This document shows positions 1 to 8,758 of a stretch of 64,000 nucleotides of DNA, piece after piece. The notes under the pieces were generated by a model. The model had not been told where the DNA came from, searched no databases, and saw only the letters and a program-made list of their open reading frames with translations. Both the position numbers and the translations under genes were made by a program. Positions within the stretch are counted from its first letter, which is position 1. Every line of letters begins with the position of its first letter. Source of the stretch: VAZQ01 sp963771845 (lineage in GTDB: Bacteria > Pseudomonadota > Alphaproteobacteria > Rhizobiales > Xanthobacteraceae); NCBI GenBank assembly GCA_963771845.1, contig CAVYVC010000010.1, positions 1 to 64,000 on the forward strand, given 5' to 3'.

Positions 1-330
1 AAGGATGTTGAGGAGGCTCCTGGTGACATTCACCTTTACTACGACATGCTTCATTGCGCGCCTACCAGGGTTATCGACAGCGGTCACGGCCGACACATCT
101 TCTGGCGCCTGAAGGAACCGCTGGAGTCGGGCGATCGATGGTTCGACCGCGCGTGTGATCTTTACAAACAACTCGCGGAGCAACTTTCGGGCGACCCCGC
201 GCCAGCACATCCCGCCGCGTTGATGCGCCGTCCCGGCACGTGCAACAGCAAAGACGGCAGCTTGCGGCAATGTCGGGTGCTGCTCGACACGGACAATGTC
301 ATCAGCTTGAGGAGGCAAGCACATGGGTGA
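1..330 (+). CDS. Primase-polymerase-like protein, 5' end outside window
   Basis: The reading frame is open from the first base, so the gene begins upstream of the window. The visible 110 residues contain SGHGRHIFWRL, a pattern typical of primase/polymerase (RepB-like or archaeo-eukaryotic primase) domains of plasmids and phages, followed by a region ending MRRPGTCNSKDG that matches the usual 'R-x-PGT-x-N-x-K' stretch of the same domains. It would start DNA synthesis for a mobile replicon. It overlaps the next gene, a helicase, by 8 bases, which suggests translational coupling. The family call rests on motif recognition only. Confidence 0.6.
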   Translation, partial: KDVEEAPGDIHLYYDMLHCAPTRVIDSGHGRHIFWRLKEPLESGDRWFDRACDLYKQLAEQLSGDPAPAHPAALMRRPGTCNSKDGSLRQCRVLLDTDNVISLRRQAHG

Positions 331-1981
331 AATCAGCAACGACATGACATGGAAAGGGTGCGCACACCTGGCATCCTATGACATCACGGAAATTGAGGAC
401 ATGATCGCCGGCTGGGGGCCGACGCCGCTCTTCACCCGCAAGAAAAAGCCGGACGCGCCGGCGCCGGAAAAAGAAACAGACGCTTCCGAGTTCGTCTCAC
501 AGAGCGCACACGTCGACGTCGCAGCCGAGCTGGCCGGTATTCACTACGGCGCAATCCACGAGACGTGGAAGCGGTGCATGGCGTCGCTGCTGGCACACAA
601 CGAGCCGGTCGAGGCGGCAATCGAGACCATCTTCGACGCTACGAATGCGGCGCCGGAGTGCCAAGCCGATCCGGCAAAGGCCAGGTGGATGCACGGGCTG
701 TGCGAGATGGCGGTCTGGTTCCTCCAGCAGAACCCGCTGCATGTCCTGCAACTGCCTCCCGAAGCGCAGGCGGCATGGCACCAGAAGGTAACCGTCGAGG
801 GCAAGCGGCCGCTGCTGGTTTACGACAAGCGGACCGGGTTACAGCTGCGCGGGCTGCGGGAGCGGCCGGAGAGCCCGCCTGCCGGCGACGTTCCGCCGAC
901 GGCACCTGCCCAGGACGCGAAGGCGCCCGCGGCCGAACCGCCAGCCACACCGCCAAAGAGGTACAAATTCCCGCTGCTGTGGTTCGACGACATGAGGCCC
1001 GGCGTCGAGCCGAACTACCTCGTGGACGAGCTCATCCCCGTTGCCGGGCTGGTGGTGGTCTATGGCGCGCCCAAAAGCGGCAAGTCGTTCTGGACCCTGG
1101 ACCTGATGATGCATGTTGCGCTGGGGTGGGAATACCGGGACAGGTACGTGCAGCAAGGAACGGTGGTCTATTGCGCGTTCGAAGGCGCACACGGCTATCA
1201 AAACGAATTGAGGCCTTCCGCCGGCACCACTGCCTGACTGATGAGAAGCCGCCGCTCTGCGTCGTCCCCGGGCGGGCTGATCTGGTCAAGGACCACGCTA
1301 CGCTCATTGCGAACATCAAAGAGCAGGTTGGCGGCCGCGACGGCGTAGGCCCTGTCCGCGCCGTCGTGCTTGATACGCTCAATAAGAGCCTGATCGGGTC
1401 CGAAAGCAAGGACGTGGATATGGCCAATTACATTGCCGCAGCGGAAGCAATTCAGAAAGCTTTCAGCTGCGTCGTCATCATCGTCCACCATCACGGCATC
1501 GACGAGAGCAGGCCACGCGGCCACACCTCGTTACGAGGGGCCCTCGATGCCCAGCTCAAGGTTACTCGCGGGGAAAGCGAGGCAAAAAGGAACCATCGTC
1601 GTCGAGCTTGAGGACATGCGAGACGGCCCGGAGGGTGCGCAGATAACAAGCCGGCTGGTTGTGGTCGACGTGGGAACAGACCGATCCGGCAAACCGCTCA
1701 CCTCAGCCGCCATAGAGCCGGTGGCCCCAGGCACGTTCAAGCGCAGGGTCAAGATGACGAAGAACCAGGCCACCATGTTCAGCCTGCTAGAGGAGGCCGG
1801 CCCCGACGGCCTTTCCGCCGATGAATGGAACGAGCGCGCCCGGTCAGCTGGCCTGGGTATCCGGCGGCGCGCCGATCTCCGCGACTTCCGCAACGTCTTG
1901 CTCAGGCACAAGCTGGTGCTTGAGCGCGGCGACAGGTGGTTCATTGCAACCAAACCACAACCTGATGCCAATTGGGCGTGA
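323..1981 (+). pseudogene. RepA-like AAA ATPase/helicase, interrupted by two 1-base frameshifts
   Basis: Three frames together give one RecA/AAA_25-type replicative helicase-like protein. The first part (323-about 1200) carries a Walker A motif, GAPKSGKS. The second (about 1200-1580) has a Walker B-like AVVLDTLN and a conserved VIIVHHHG stretch. The third (to 1981) has a winged-helix-like C-terminus. The frame changes at about 1199-1203 (run of four A) and at about 1585-1590 (run of five A); one extra A at each place would restore a single frame. Either the gene is decayed or both A-runs were miscalled. It follows the primase, which fits a plasmid or phage replication module. Confidence 0.7.
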
Positions 1982-2381
1982 CTTGGCAATTCCCGGCGTC
2001 GTGTGGACACCATGCCGCTTCGGCGGCGAGCGGCCCTGGTTTGTGTGTTCGGTCGCCTCAAACGGGGTGTACTGCGGTCGCCGCGTCATCAAGCTGTATG
2101 GCGCCGGTCGGCTGTTTGCCTGCCGTCACTGCCATCGGCTTGCCTATGCGAGCCAACAGGAATCGGCACATCAGCGTGGGCTCGGGAAATCACAAAAGAT
2201 CCGAATGCGGCTGGGCGGAAGCCCGAACATGCTTGAGGAGTTTCCGGAGAAGCCGAAAGGCATGCATTGGCGGACCTATCAGCGATGGTGCCGCGTCCAT
2301 GATGCCGCCGAAGAGCGGTCAACCATTGGCCTGATGGGCTTCGTGGAACGGTTGGGCCGCCAATCATCCCGCCGCGCCTGA
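1965..2381 (+). CDS. Conserved hypothetical protein with Cys-rich zinc-ribbon-like motif, probably lacking its N-terminus
   Basis: The protein contains TPCRFGGERPWFVC, then VYCGRRVIKLYG and FACRHCHRLAY, giving paired cysteines that could bind zinc, and a conserved KPKGMHWRTYQR near the C-terminus. I recognise this as a hypothetical family common in Bradyrhizobium-like genomes, often near mobile elements; its function is unknown. Family members normally carry about 50 more N-terminal residues (recalled, not searched). Here the ATG at 1965 lies within the end of the helicase frame and has no clear Shine-Dalgarno sequence, so the 5' end may have been lost by recombination. Confidence 0.5.
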   Translation: MPIGRDLAIPGVVWTPCRFGGERPWFVCSVASNGVYCGRRVIKLYGAGRLFACRHCHRLAYASQQESAHQRGLGKSQKIRMRLGGSPNMLEEFPEKPKGMHWRTYQRWCRVHDAAEERSTIGLMGFVERLGRQSSRRA

Positions 2382-2403
2382 AAATTGAACCGAGGAACTG
2401 ACA

Positions 2404-3213
2404 ATGACAAAAACGCCACAGGCATTGCCTGCCGAGACCGGCGGCACCGAGTTCACGCGCTTCAATGCGCTGCGTCATGGGGTGCTGTCGCGCTACACGG
2501 TCCTGCCATGGGAGAGTGCCGACGAATACCAGGCGGTTGTCGAGGCGCTGGTTGCCGAGCATGATCCGCAGGGGCCGACCGAGGAGCACCTCATCGAGGA
2601 GATCGCCGGTATCCTTTGGCGCAAGCGTCGGCTTCGCTTGGCTGAGGCCGCTGCCCACCGGCGCGGGCTGGAGGGAACGCTGGCATCCTACCGCGAGACG
2701 GTAAAGGTGGCGCTGGTACACCTCGACACCACTGGCCAGTCCGAGCGTGTTGTCGATGCCATCTGCGCCACGGTGGCGGACACCGACGAGGACATCACCG
2801 AAATGGAGACAGACGAGGCCATGACCCGCCGTGCGCTCAACTTGCTCGGGTCCAAGCGCAACGATGCCTATGAAGCTGCGCTAGAGGCATTGCGCGAGGA
2901 TACGCAATCTTGGTGGGCGGACACGCTGGCCGGCGATCCAGACGAACTCGGAGAAGGCGAAGAGCCAGCCACCGCCGATGTCGAGGGCCTGCGCCACTTC
3001 CTCGAAGGTGAGGTGCTGCCATGGTTCGAAAACCGCAAGAAGGAATTGGCCAACCGGCCGTTGATCCGCGAGCAGGCATTCGGCGAAGCGCTCGACCCGG
3101 ACAAGCTGGAGCGGCTCGGCCGCTACGAGGTCCATCTCGACCGCAAGCTCGAACGAATGCTCACCATGCTGCTGCGGCTCAAGGACCTGCGACGTACCAA
3201 TGTCGAGGGCTGA
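2404..3213 (+). CDS. Conserved hypothetical protein, mobile-element associated
   Basis: This is a 269-residue soluble, highly charged protein rich in Glu, Arg and Leu and predicted to be mostly helical. The N-terminus contains NALRHGVLSRYTVLPWE, and EEHLIEEIAGILWRKRRLR follows; I recognise this signature from hypothetical proteins that recur beside recombinases and transposases in Rhizobiales. The start is preceded by ACCGAGGAACTGACA, containing a GAGG ribosome-binding site. It lies 22 bases after the preceding hypothetical gene and may be co-transcribed with it. No catalytic motif is visible. Confidence 0.75.
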   Translation: MTKTPQALPAETGGTEFTRFNALRHGVLSRYTVLPWESADEYQAVVEALVAEHDPQGPTEEHLIEEIAGILWRKRRLRLAEAAAHRRGLEGTLASYRETVKVALVHLDTTGQSERVVDAICATVADTDEDITEMETDEAMTRRALNLLGSKRNDAYEAALEALREDTQSWWADTLAGDPDELGEGEEPATADVEGLRHFLEGEVLPWFENRKKELANRPLIREQAFGEALDPDKLERLGRYEVHLDRKLERMLTMLLRLKDLRRTNVEG

Positions 3214-3493
3214 TCCGTTTGGCAAAAGCCAAGCCAGGTGCGCGGATTCATCCGACCAAACCATTGTCGATGCAACGCCGAACCAATCCGCCAATTCCGG
3301 CGATAACGCCATTGCGCCATCCGAAGACCATCCCGCGGCGAAAGCGCCAAAAACGGCCGCAGACGCGAAAAACGCCTCCGTGATTTACGCGGTCCAGCAG
3401 GCCACAAGCGAAAGGTCCGTCCCTAAGTCCAGCAGCACTTGCGCGCGTCCAGCCGGGTGTGGCGCGGCAGAAAACGGAAATAGCTTCGCGTAA
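3200..3493 (+). CDS. Small hypothetical ORF, doubtful
   Basis: A 97-residue low-complexity frame overlaps the preceding gene by 14 bases. It is rich in Ala, Ser and Asn and has no recognisable domain. The same stretch in another frame gives proline/threonine-rich peptides with repeated 'R-T-N-P' and 'T-K-P' patterns, as often seen in non-coding repeat-derived DNA. I cannot say it is a gene. If it is not, 3214-3767 holds nothing I can identify. Confidence 0.2.
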   Translation: MSRADPFGKSQARCADSSDQTIVDATPNQSANSGDNAIAPSEDHPAAKAPKTAADAKNASVIYAVQQATSERSVPKSSSTCARPAGCGAAENGNSFA

Positions 3494-3767
3494 CTTTGTT
3501 ACGGAAGTCGGCGGCAGTGTGTCGGCTCGCAATGTCGTGGCGCCAGGTCCCGGTCACAACCGCGCCGACCGCTCGCTCTCGATCCAGAAGCCTAAAAGCC
3601 TCTACCCCTGCTGAGCAGGCATGATGTGCCGGGCGCCACCGTCCCAGGGTGTACGAATAAACCCTCCCGAAATTGGCTGTTCGAACATCAATAAAACTGC
3701 GGGTTTTCAATATCTGCTTTTCTGTGTCGAATAAGGGCTGTTTTTGGATACGGTTGTGGTACACTCT

Positions 3768-3783
3768 CCGGTAGTGAAACCGG
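3768..3783. promoter_or_regulatory. Inverted repeat upstream of the serine recombinase
   Basis: CCGGTAGTGAAACCGG is a perfect 5-bp inverted repeat with a 6-base spacer, ending 12 bases before the recombinase start codon. The position suits an operator or a recombinase binding half-site, but one short palindrome in GC-rich DNA is weak evidence. Confidence 0.25.
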
Positions 3784-3795
3784 CGAGGCTTTCAG

Positions 3796-4416
3796 ATGAA
3801 ACGCGCTGTTCTCTACCTCCGTGTCTCGACCTTGGACCAGACCACGGCCAACCAGGAGCGCGAGCTCCGCGAGATCGCCGGCCGCATGGGCTGCAATATC
3901 GTCCATGTCTACAAGGATCATGGCATCAGCGGTGCCAAGGGTCGCGACAAGCGCCCGGCATTCGATCGGCTATGCCGGGACTCCGCCAAGCGACAATTCG
4001 ACATGGTAATGGCGTGGTCGGTCGATCGGCTCGGCCGCAGCCTGCAAGACCTGGTTGGCTTCCTGTCCGAGCTGCACGCGCTCAAAATCGACCTATTCCT
4101 GCATCAGCAGGGGCTCGACACTACGACCCCGGCTGGCAAGGCCATGTTCCAGATGATGGGCGTATTTGCCGAGTTCGAGCGCGCGATGATTCAGGAACGA
4201 GTTCGTGCTGGCCTGGCGAGGGCCAGGAGTGAGGGCAAGCGGCTCGGCAGGCCAACGATACCAGCGGAGACGGAAAAGGCTATCCGTGCGGCTCTGGACA
4301 AGCCTGGACGCACCGAAGGCGTGCGCAAGATAGCAGAGCGATTTGGGGTTAATCCCGGTACGGTGCAGCGGATCAGCCGCCCTTTCGAGGACGCAAGAAG
4401 CGTAGTCGTCGCATAA
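3796..4416 (+). CDS. Serine recombinase (resolvase/invertase family)
   Basis: The 206-residue protein has the small-recombinase layout. The N-terminal catalytic domain begins MKRAVLYLRVST with nucleophile Ser11. DRLGRS at residues 77-82 is followed by the long E-helix (GKAMFQMMGVFAEFERA), and a C-terminal helix-turn-helix of the Hin type (GVRKIAERFGVNPGTVQRI) binds DNA. It cuts and rejoins DNA through a 5'-phosphoserine link, as a resolvase or invertase. All key residues are present, so it is probably functional. No clear res/hix site was found apart from a small inverted repeat just upstream. It probably belongs to the mobile module at 1-3500. Confidence 0.93.
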   Translation: MKRAVLYLRVSTLDQTTANQERELREIAGRMGCNIVHVYKDHGISGAKGRDKRPAFDRLCRDSAKRQFDMVMAWSVDRLGRSLQDLVGFLSELHALKIDLFLHQQGLDTTTPAGKAMFQMMGVFAEFERAMIQERVRAGLARARSEGKRLGRPTIPAETEKAIRAALDKPGRTEGVRKIAERFGVNPGTVQRISRPFEDARSVVVA

Positions 4417-4600
4417 CGGCCAAGAGGCTCGGCCACCGGCAGCACAGGTAGAACTCGTCTATCGGTTATGTCTGTTAAGCGAGGTGAAGCAGACGGCCAT
4501 GTTGCAGTGCGGTAATGCGTGCTTTTGACCCCAAGCCGACCTGAGGTGGGTCGCAATCCCGCAGCGCAGCGATGCGTGGCAGCGTGTGCAATTCGGTCAA

Positions 4601-4666
4601 CTGAAACGGCGTGAGTTCATATCGCTACTTGGCGCGACAGCAGCATACAACCTCGCGGTGCTATGA
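4601..4666 (+). pseudogene. Leader remnant of an ABC substrate-binding protein
   Basis: Translation of this stretch gives KRREFISLLGATAAYNLAV and then a stop. It matches the start of the abundant Tat-exported ABC_sub_bind family (typical start MRRREFITLLGG), of which an intact copy lies at 43536. Only the signal region survives; the rest of the gene is gone and the fragment abuts the end of the beta-helix gene on the other strand. Confidence 0.55.
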
Positions 4667-5770
4667 GGGCCAGCCCTTGACGATTAGCCTCGCAAGACGG
4701 CGATAGCCAAAAGCGCCCAACGCAAGGAACAATGCGGCAATCGTGACCGCGAAGGCACGGTCGCGGCGACGCCGCACATTCTGATCGTGTTGCACACCAT
4801 CGATCTCGTTGCGGAGCTGCACATTCTGTGCAAGCACACCATCGATCTCGTTGCGGAGCTGCACATTCTGTGCAAGCACACCATCGATCTCGTTGCGGAG
4901 TTGCACATTCTGTGCAAGCACACCATCGATCTGGTTGCCGAGGGCAGCCCAACGACGATCTACACCATTTATCGTGCAGCCATCCTCCGGATTATATGGC
5001 CGATCGCCGCCGGGAAGGACGACAGTCTTCTCGATTGAGGCCGCGGTGCACTGATATGACGCGCCGGAAAACCCCGCCCCGCCTTCCATTGATTCGGGAC
5101 GAAAGGCCACTACGGAATTGTTGATTGAGGCAATTAGCGCCACGTCAAACCGCAGCCCGTCTGCGATTTTGACGACGCCGCCTATCTCTATCTGCGATAG
5201 GTCCGTCGCATAAGCAAACCGGTTAGCATTCCCCGCGATGCTTGGGTTTGCAACATTAATTTTGCTTGTTTCGGAAGCACTTACCGCGCTCCGGCCAAAA
5301 CCGGCAAATTCGATGTCGACCAAATCCCCGATCGCAAACTGTCGCGCGTGGAACCCGCTATTGCCGCGATGTGCCGCCAAGGTCATGCAGCTAAGAATGA
5401 GCGTGGCATGGTCTTCGACCGTAAATAGCGCATTATTTCCGTCGAGAGAGGTATCATCGATAGTGACAGCATGCCGGTCGGCGCATACGCCATCTTGACG
5501 ATTGCCAACGATCGATACGTGCGCGAAATGGACCACATCGAGGTGCTGCGAATAGAGGCCAGCGCCAAGGTAAATTACGCAGTGCTGGGCCACAGGACAG
5601 AGCCCAAGTGCCCATTGAAACGTGGCGCACGGTACGTGCTCCGACCGACAGCTATTGCTGTCGGAGCCTTGTGGCGCGGGCGCGACGAACAATTCGTCGG
5701 CCTTAATAGCCCCCTCATGCAGCACGTTGCTAAGTGAAATGGTCAGGATAATGAGTGCGACGCCACGCAT
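4661..5770 (-). CDS. Secreted/membrane-anchored beta-helix-like protein with coiled-coil repeats
   Basis: I chose the ATG at 5770, which has GAGG upstream and begins a signal peptide (MRGVALIILTISLSNVL), giving 369 residues; the longer upstream frame is less likely. The body resembles pectate-lyase-like parallel beta-helix proteins, with many short Val/Ile strands and Asn/Gly turns and an N-terminal block (SDSNSCRSEHVPCATFQWAL) typical of such folds. Near the C-terminus there are three copies of a 14-residue repeat, NEIDGVLAQNVQLR, then a basic stretch and a final transmembrane helix. The repeat has a/d hydrophobic spacing and probably forms a coiled-coil stalk. No catalytic motif was recognised; a surface role is inferred. 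Confidence 0.6.
   Translation of the reverse strand: MRGVALIILTISLSNVLHEGAIKADELFVAPAPQGSDSNSCRSEHVPCATFQWALGLCPVAQHCVIYLGAGLYSQHLDVVHFAHVSIVGNRQDGVCADRHAVTIDDTSLDGNNALFTVEDHATLILSCMTLAAHRGNSGFHARQFAIGDLVDIEFAGFGRSAVSASETSKINVANPSIAGNANRFAYATDLSQIEIGGVVKIADGLRFDVALIASINNSVVAFRPESMEGGAGFSGASYQCTAASIEKTVVLPGGDRPYNPEDGCTINGVDRRWAALGNQIDGVLAQNVQLRNEIDGVLAQNVQLRNEIDGVLAQNVQLRNEIDGVQHDQNVRRRRDRAFAVTIAALFLALGAFGYRRLARLIVKGWPS
4795..4941. repeat. Tandem 42-bp direct repeats (three full units plus a partial fourth)
   Basis: Units start at 4795, 4837, 4879 and 4921 and begin CACCATCGATCTCGTTGCGG. The three full units differ by one base or less. Being 42 bp long, they keep frame and encode a 14-residue coiled-coil unit in the beta-helix gene. 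Near-identity means copy number can change by slippage or recombination. Confidence 0.95.
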
Positions 5771-6275
5771 GCTCGGCTCCTCACCTCGGTACGGCATCCT
5801 AAAGGGCATTCTGTGCCTTGACGTGGCCCTGCTCAGCAAGCGGTCGGAAGCGGCGCAACGCGGTCGCGTAGTCGCGGCGAGCCTATGCGCCGGTGGCGTT
5901 CCTCAAAGTGCTGCTCGGGATGCGTACTGCTCGTGCCTGGCTGCGAAGACGGCGTTTGCCCCTTACAACTTACAATTCAATTTGAGGCACACTACCGCAC
6001 AGCAGGCAAGCCCTACAATCGGGCGCTGGCACTCGGGGTAGGGGCGGCGTGCTCGATCCGCCGCGCACCCCTTTCCACGATTCGAATATTTACGCCGTGC
6101 TTTCCGCATAATCTCCTGCGCAACATTGCACGACTTGTTGCACGAGACACCGCGAATTGGAACGGAAGGTCAAGGCGGTTCTTGGCTTGACCCTGGCGGC
6201 AGGCGCCCGATACAAGCGGCCATTTCGGCGAGCAGCGAAGCTCAGGTGACGCGCCAGGATTGGAGGATCTTCAGG
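5771..6275. other. Intergenic stretch, no gene recognised
   Basis: This 505-base gap lies between the divergently oriented beta-helix and membrane-protein genes and should hold both promoters. I see no convincing coding frame, repeat or RNA in it. Confidence 0.5.
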
Positions 6276-7889
6276 GTGGCTTTCGCGGCCAAACTCGGCG
6301 CAGCATTAAACGACGTCTCTCGCTCGGTCTCATTCGGTGCTGTGCTGGCCATACTCTCGTTCGTGATCTACACCAGCACCCTGTTCGTGCTGCCACAAGT
6401 GCGCAATTCTCTGTACTGCTGCGAACAGAACAGCGTGGCGGCTGCCATATCCAACGTGAAGTATGGCGCCCGGCTCGGCAGCCTCTATTCGGGCGTGTAC
6501 GACTACCTTATTCAACAATTCGATAAGCCGCTTGAGGAGGCGCTACGCGATGCTCAATCCCCCGAGGTAGGATTGCCTGCCGCTCCCCCTGGGGAGCTGT
6601 TCAAGACCACGCGGGACGGCAACGGCATCGGCTACCCGCTGGTAGCCACAGTGGCTTTTGGTTTGTTCGGATTGCACAGCTGGGGACTGATTCTCATGAT
6701 GCTGGCCCTGATGGCGCTCTCGGCGGCGGCTTTCCTGCGGCGTTTTCCCGGCCCTGCCTATCGCGCTGTCGTGACGCTTTACTTCACCACGTTGACGTTC
6801 ATGCTGTTCACGCCATTGGTATGGGATCCAAATTATCTGGTGCAGATTCCGGTCGGCGGTATTCGCTATTTCTCTCTGGTCGGAATATTGGCGATCTTCC
6901 ATATTCTCCTGGAGCTCATGCATGAGCATCCAGTGGACGCCGGGGCCGGAAAACGAAAAAGCGGATTGCTCGCCATTCAGACCGGGATTCTGATCCTGGC
7001 TATCCTGGTGCGCGGCAGCGCGCTTCCGATGATCGGCGCGATCTCGCTTGTAGCATTGGCGGTGTTCTTGAGATGTCGGCGCGAGCCCGTTCAGCGGCGA
7101 GTGTTGCTAAAGAACTGCAAAACCGTGGGCGTTGTGAGCGCCGGGTTTCTGGCACTTGTCGCAGTCCTCGTGCCTCCAAACTATTTGACCGAAGGACGTT
7201 TCGGGACGGTGATCTGGCAACGCGTGACTGAGAGCATTGGTGTGAACCCAGCATGGCCTTTTCCCGGTACAAATGAGATGTTCGATTGCAAGAAGTCCGC
7301 GTCCGTCGGCCTCGAAGGAGGCGCATCGGACAATAATGGTGCCTGCATATGGTTGGACTATGTCGCCAAACATAATATTCCGATCGAGACTATCAGCGAC
7401 AAGACATTTGGCGTTCTTTACGAAACAGCGATGCGGGAAGCCTTTTTCAAGATCGCAGCTCGTTTTCCGGGAGAAGTGCTCAGGGCATTTGTCTATTACA
7501 AGCCTCAAATGATCGTCGAAGCGATCCAGCGAAGTCTAGTGATCAATCTCACCGGTGATCAAACAAAGGCAGTACATCCAAAGGGTCCAGCTGTTTTGCC
7601 GTACCCGCCAACGGCGCTGGTATTGCTGCTGGGTTCTCTCGGAGCCGCACTCGTCTTTTTCTTCAGCATCGACGTGGAACCGACGCGCGACCTGTGGCAG
7701 GTAGCGGGTGTGGCGCTGTTATCGCTACTCTTCACAATACCGTCGTATTTCGCGGCTTGGGCTATGGTGCACACGTCCGCCGACCTGTTGTTTTACTCCT
7801 TGTTCCTTGTCGGGCTGGGCGTGGGCGCGACCGTGATGTTTGGGCGCTCTGCGATGCGGCGGCTAACTTCGGCGCGCGCTCCGGCGTGA
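6276..7889 (+). CDS. Polytopic membrane protein of unknown function
   Basis: I place the start at GTG 6276 because GGAGG lies nine bases upstream; an in-frame ATG at 6126 would add 50 residues with no visible ribosome-binding site. The 537-residue protein has about nine or ten hydrophobic segments, including one near residues 14-35 and a cluster of three or four at the C-terminus. A large soluble loop after the middle contains two cysteines and the text NPAWPFPGTNEMFDC. The layout of a short N-terminal helix, a long loop and many later helices resembles GT-C-type glycosyltransferases or polysaccharide-island membrane proteins, but I see no diagnostic motif. It faces the glycan-related genes to its right. 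Confidence 0.6.
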   Translation: MAFAAKLGAALNDVSRSVSFGAVLAILSFVIYTSTLFVLPQVRNSLYCCEQNSVAAAISNVKYGARLGSLYSGVYDYLIQQFDKPLEEALRDAQSPEVGLPAAPPGELFKTTRDGNGIGYPLVATVAFGLFGLHSWGLILMMLALMALSAAAFLRRFPGPAYRAVVTLYFTTLTFMLFTPLVWDPNYLVQIPVGGIRYFSLVGILAIFHILLELMHEHPVDAGAGKRKSGLLAIQTGILILAILVRGSALPMIGAISLVALAVFLRCRREPVQRRVLLKNCKTVGVVSAGFLALVAVLVPPNYLTEGRFGTVIWQRVTESIGVNPAWPFPGTNEMFDCKKSASVGLEGGASDNNGACIWLDYVAKHNIPIETISDKTFGVLYETAMREAFFKIAARFPGEVLRAFVYYKPQMIVEAIQRSLVINLTGDQTKAVHPKGPAVLPYPPTALVLLLGSLGAALVFFFSIDVEPTRDLWQVAGVALLSLLFTIPSYFAAWAMVHTSADLLFYSLFLVGLGVGATVMFGRSAMRRLTSARAPA

Positions 7890-8635
7890 GCCCCCCTGAT
7901 CGTTTACGGATTTAGAGCATGGTACGCGCACGCGACCGCATGATGTCGCCTGTCGGCAAGGGCTAACCGTTGCTTCGATCCTTCCACAACCTGCAAGGCA
8001 CGGCGCGCGGCTACCGCATCACCCAACTCCTGGGGGGGGCCGACTATCAGGCGCTACCACGCATTCGTTCGCGCGCACGTTCCGGGATACCCCCGAAGCC
8101 ACCAAAACGCATGGGCGACCGACCCGGATGCGGCTCGACCTTTACGATCCGGCTGCCGAGGATTGTGGAGGTTGGGAAGGCCACCCAATAGGCACGCTGT
8201 TTGCTGCAGTGCCCTTGGTCCGCTGATGGCAGATTTTGTTGCAAAAGTCTTTTTGCACTCGTGATCAAAAATTCTCTGGGCTGTAGGCGCGATTTTCGTG
8301 TAAAGATGTGGGGGACCTCATCACCTGACGATAAACTCACGGGCTACCTCGGTAACGTGATTGAGGCCACACAGATCGGCGGTCGTCGGTCGGATTGTCC
8401 TATGGCGTGAAAATTATCACCGGGCAATTTTGGACTTTTGCAACAATATCGGCACATTGCAGCCCCGAGCCTATGCGACGGTTTGTCCGCAGCTGGCGAA
8501 AGCTGACATGCGAGCGTTCGGGAGGCATTCGGGTTTTGACCCAAAGCTGCCAATCGGCACCCAAATTTGCTGTGATGCACAAGATGCTGCCCATCTGACG
8601 GTGTGGTAGGCTACGATCTTCGCTGGGGACGACCC
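7890..8635. other. Long intergenic stretch with a histidine-kinase remnant
   Basis: Apart from the short kinase tail at 8108-8191, I recognise no gene in these 746 bases. Short frames on both strands have no family signature. Confidence 0.5.
8108..8191 (+). pseudogene. C-terminal tail of a sensor histidine kinase
   Basis: The frame reads RMGDRPGCGSTFTIRLPRIV and then stops 8 codons later. 'G-x-GSTFTIRLP' is the usual end of HATPase_c kinase domains (the last strand after the G2 box). Nothing upstream supplies the rest of the kinase, so this is a fragment left by deletion. Confidence 0.5.
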
Positions 8636-8698
8636 ATGAGGCGACGGGATTTTGTCACTCTGCTCGGCGGCGCGGCGACGTGTCGCTGCTCAAAGTGA
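8636..8698 (+). pseudogene. Leader remnant of an ABC substrate-binding protein
   Basis: ATG at 8636 starts MRRRDFVTLLGGAAT, a perfect family-type Tat leader, then runs out of homology and stops after 20 codons. The intact homologue at 43536 starts MRRRDFINLLGG. The IS630 copy begins 60 bases downstream, so the body of the gene may have been removed with or before its insertion. Confidence 0.65.
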
Positions 8699-8758
8699 GC
8701 AAACTCGCCTTGCGTGGTCAACGCCCGGCAAGGCTCAACAGACATGGCCGAACGCGGT

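Noticed and set aside
4795..4941. Possible CRISPR array (regular 42-bp repeats)
   Set aside because: The repeats are directly adjacent without spacers and keep a coding frame for a coiled coil.
6126..6275. N-terminal extension of the membrane protein from ATG 6126
   Set aside because: It has no ribosome-binding site and adds a polar stretch without homology, while GTG 6276 has GGAGG well placed.
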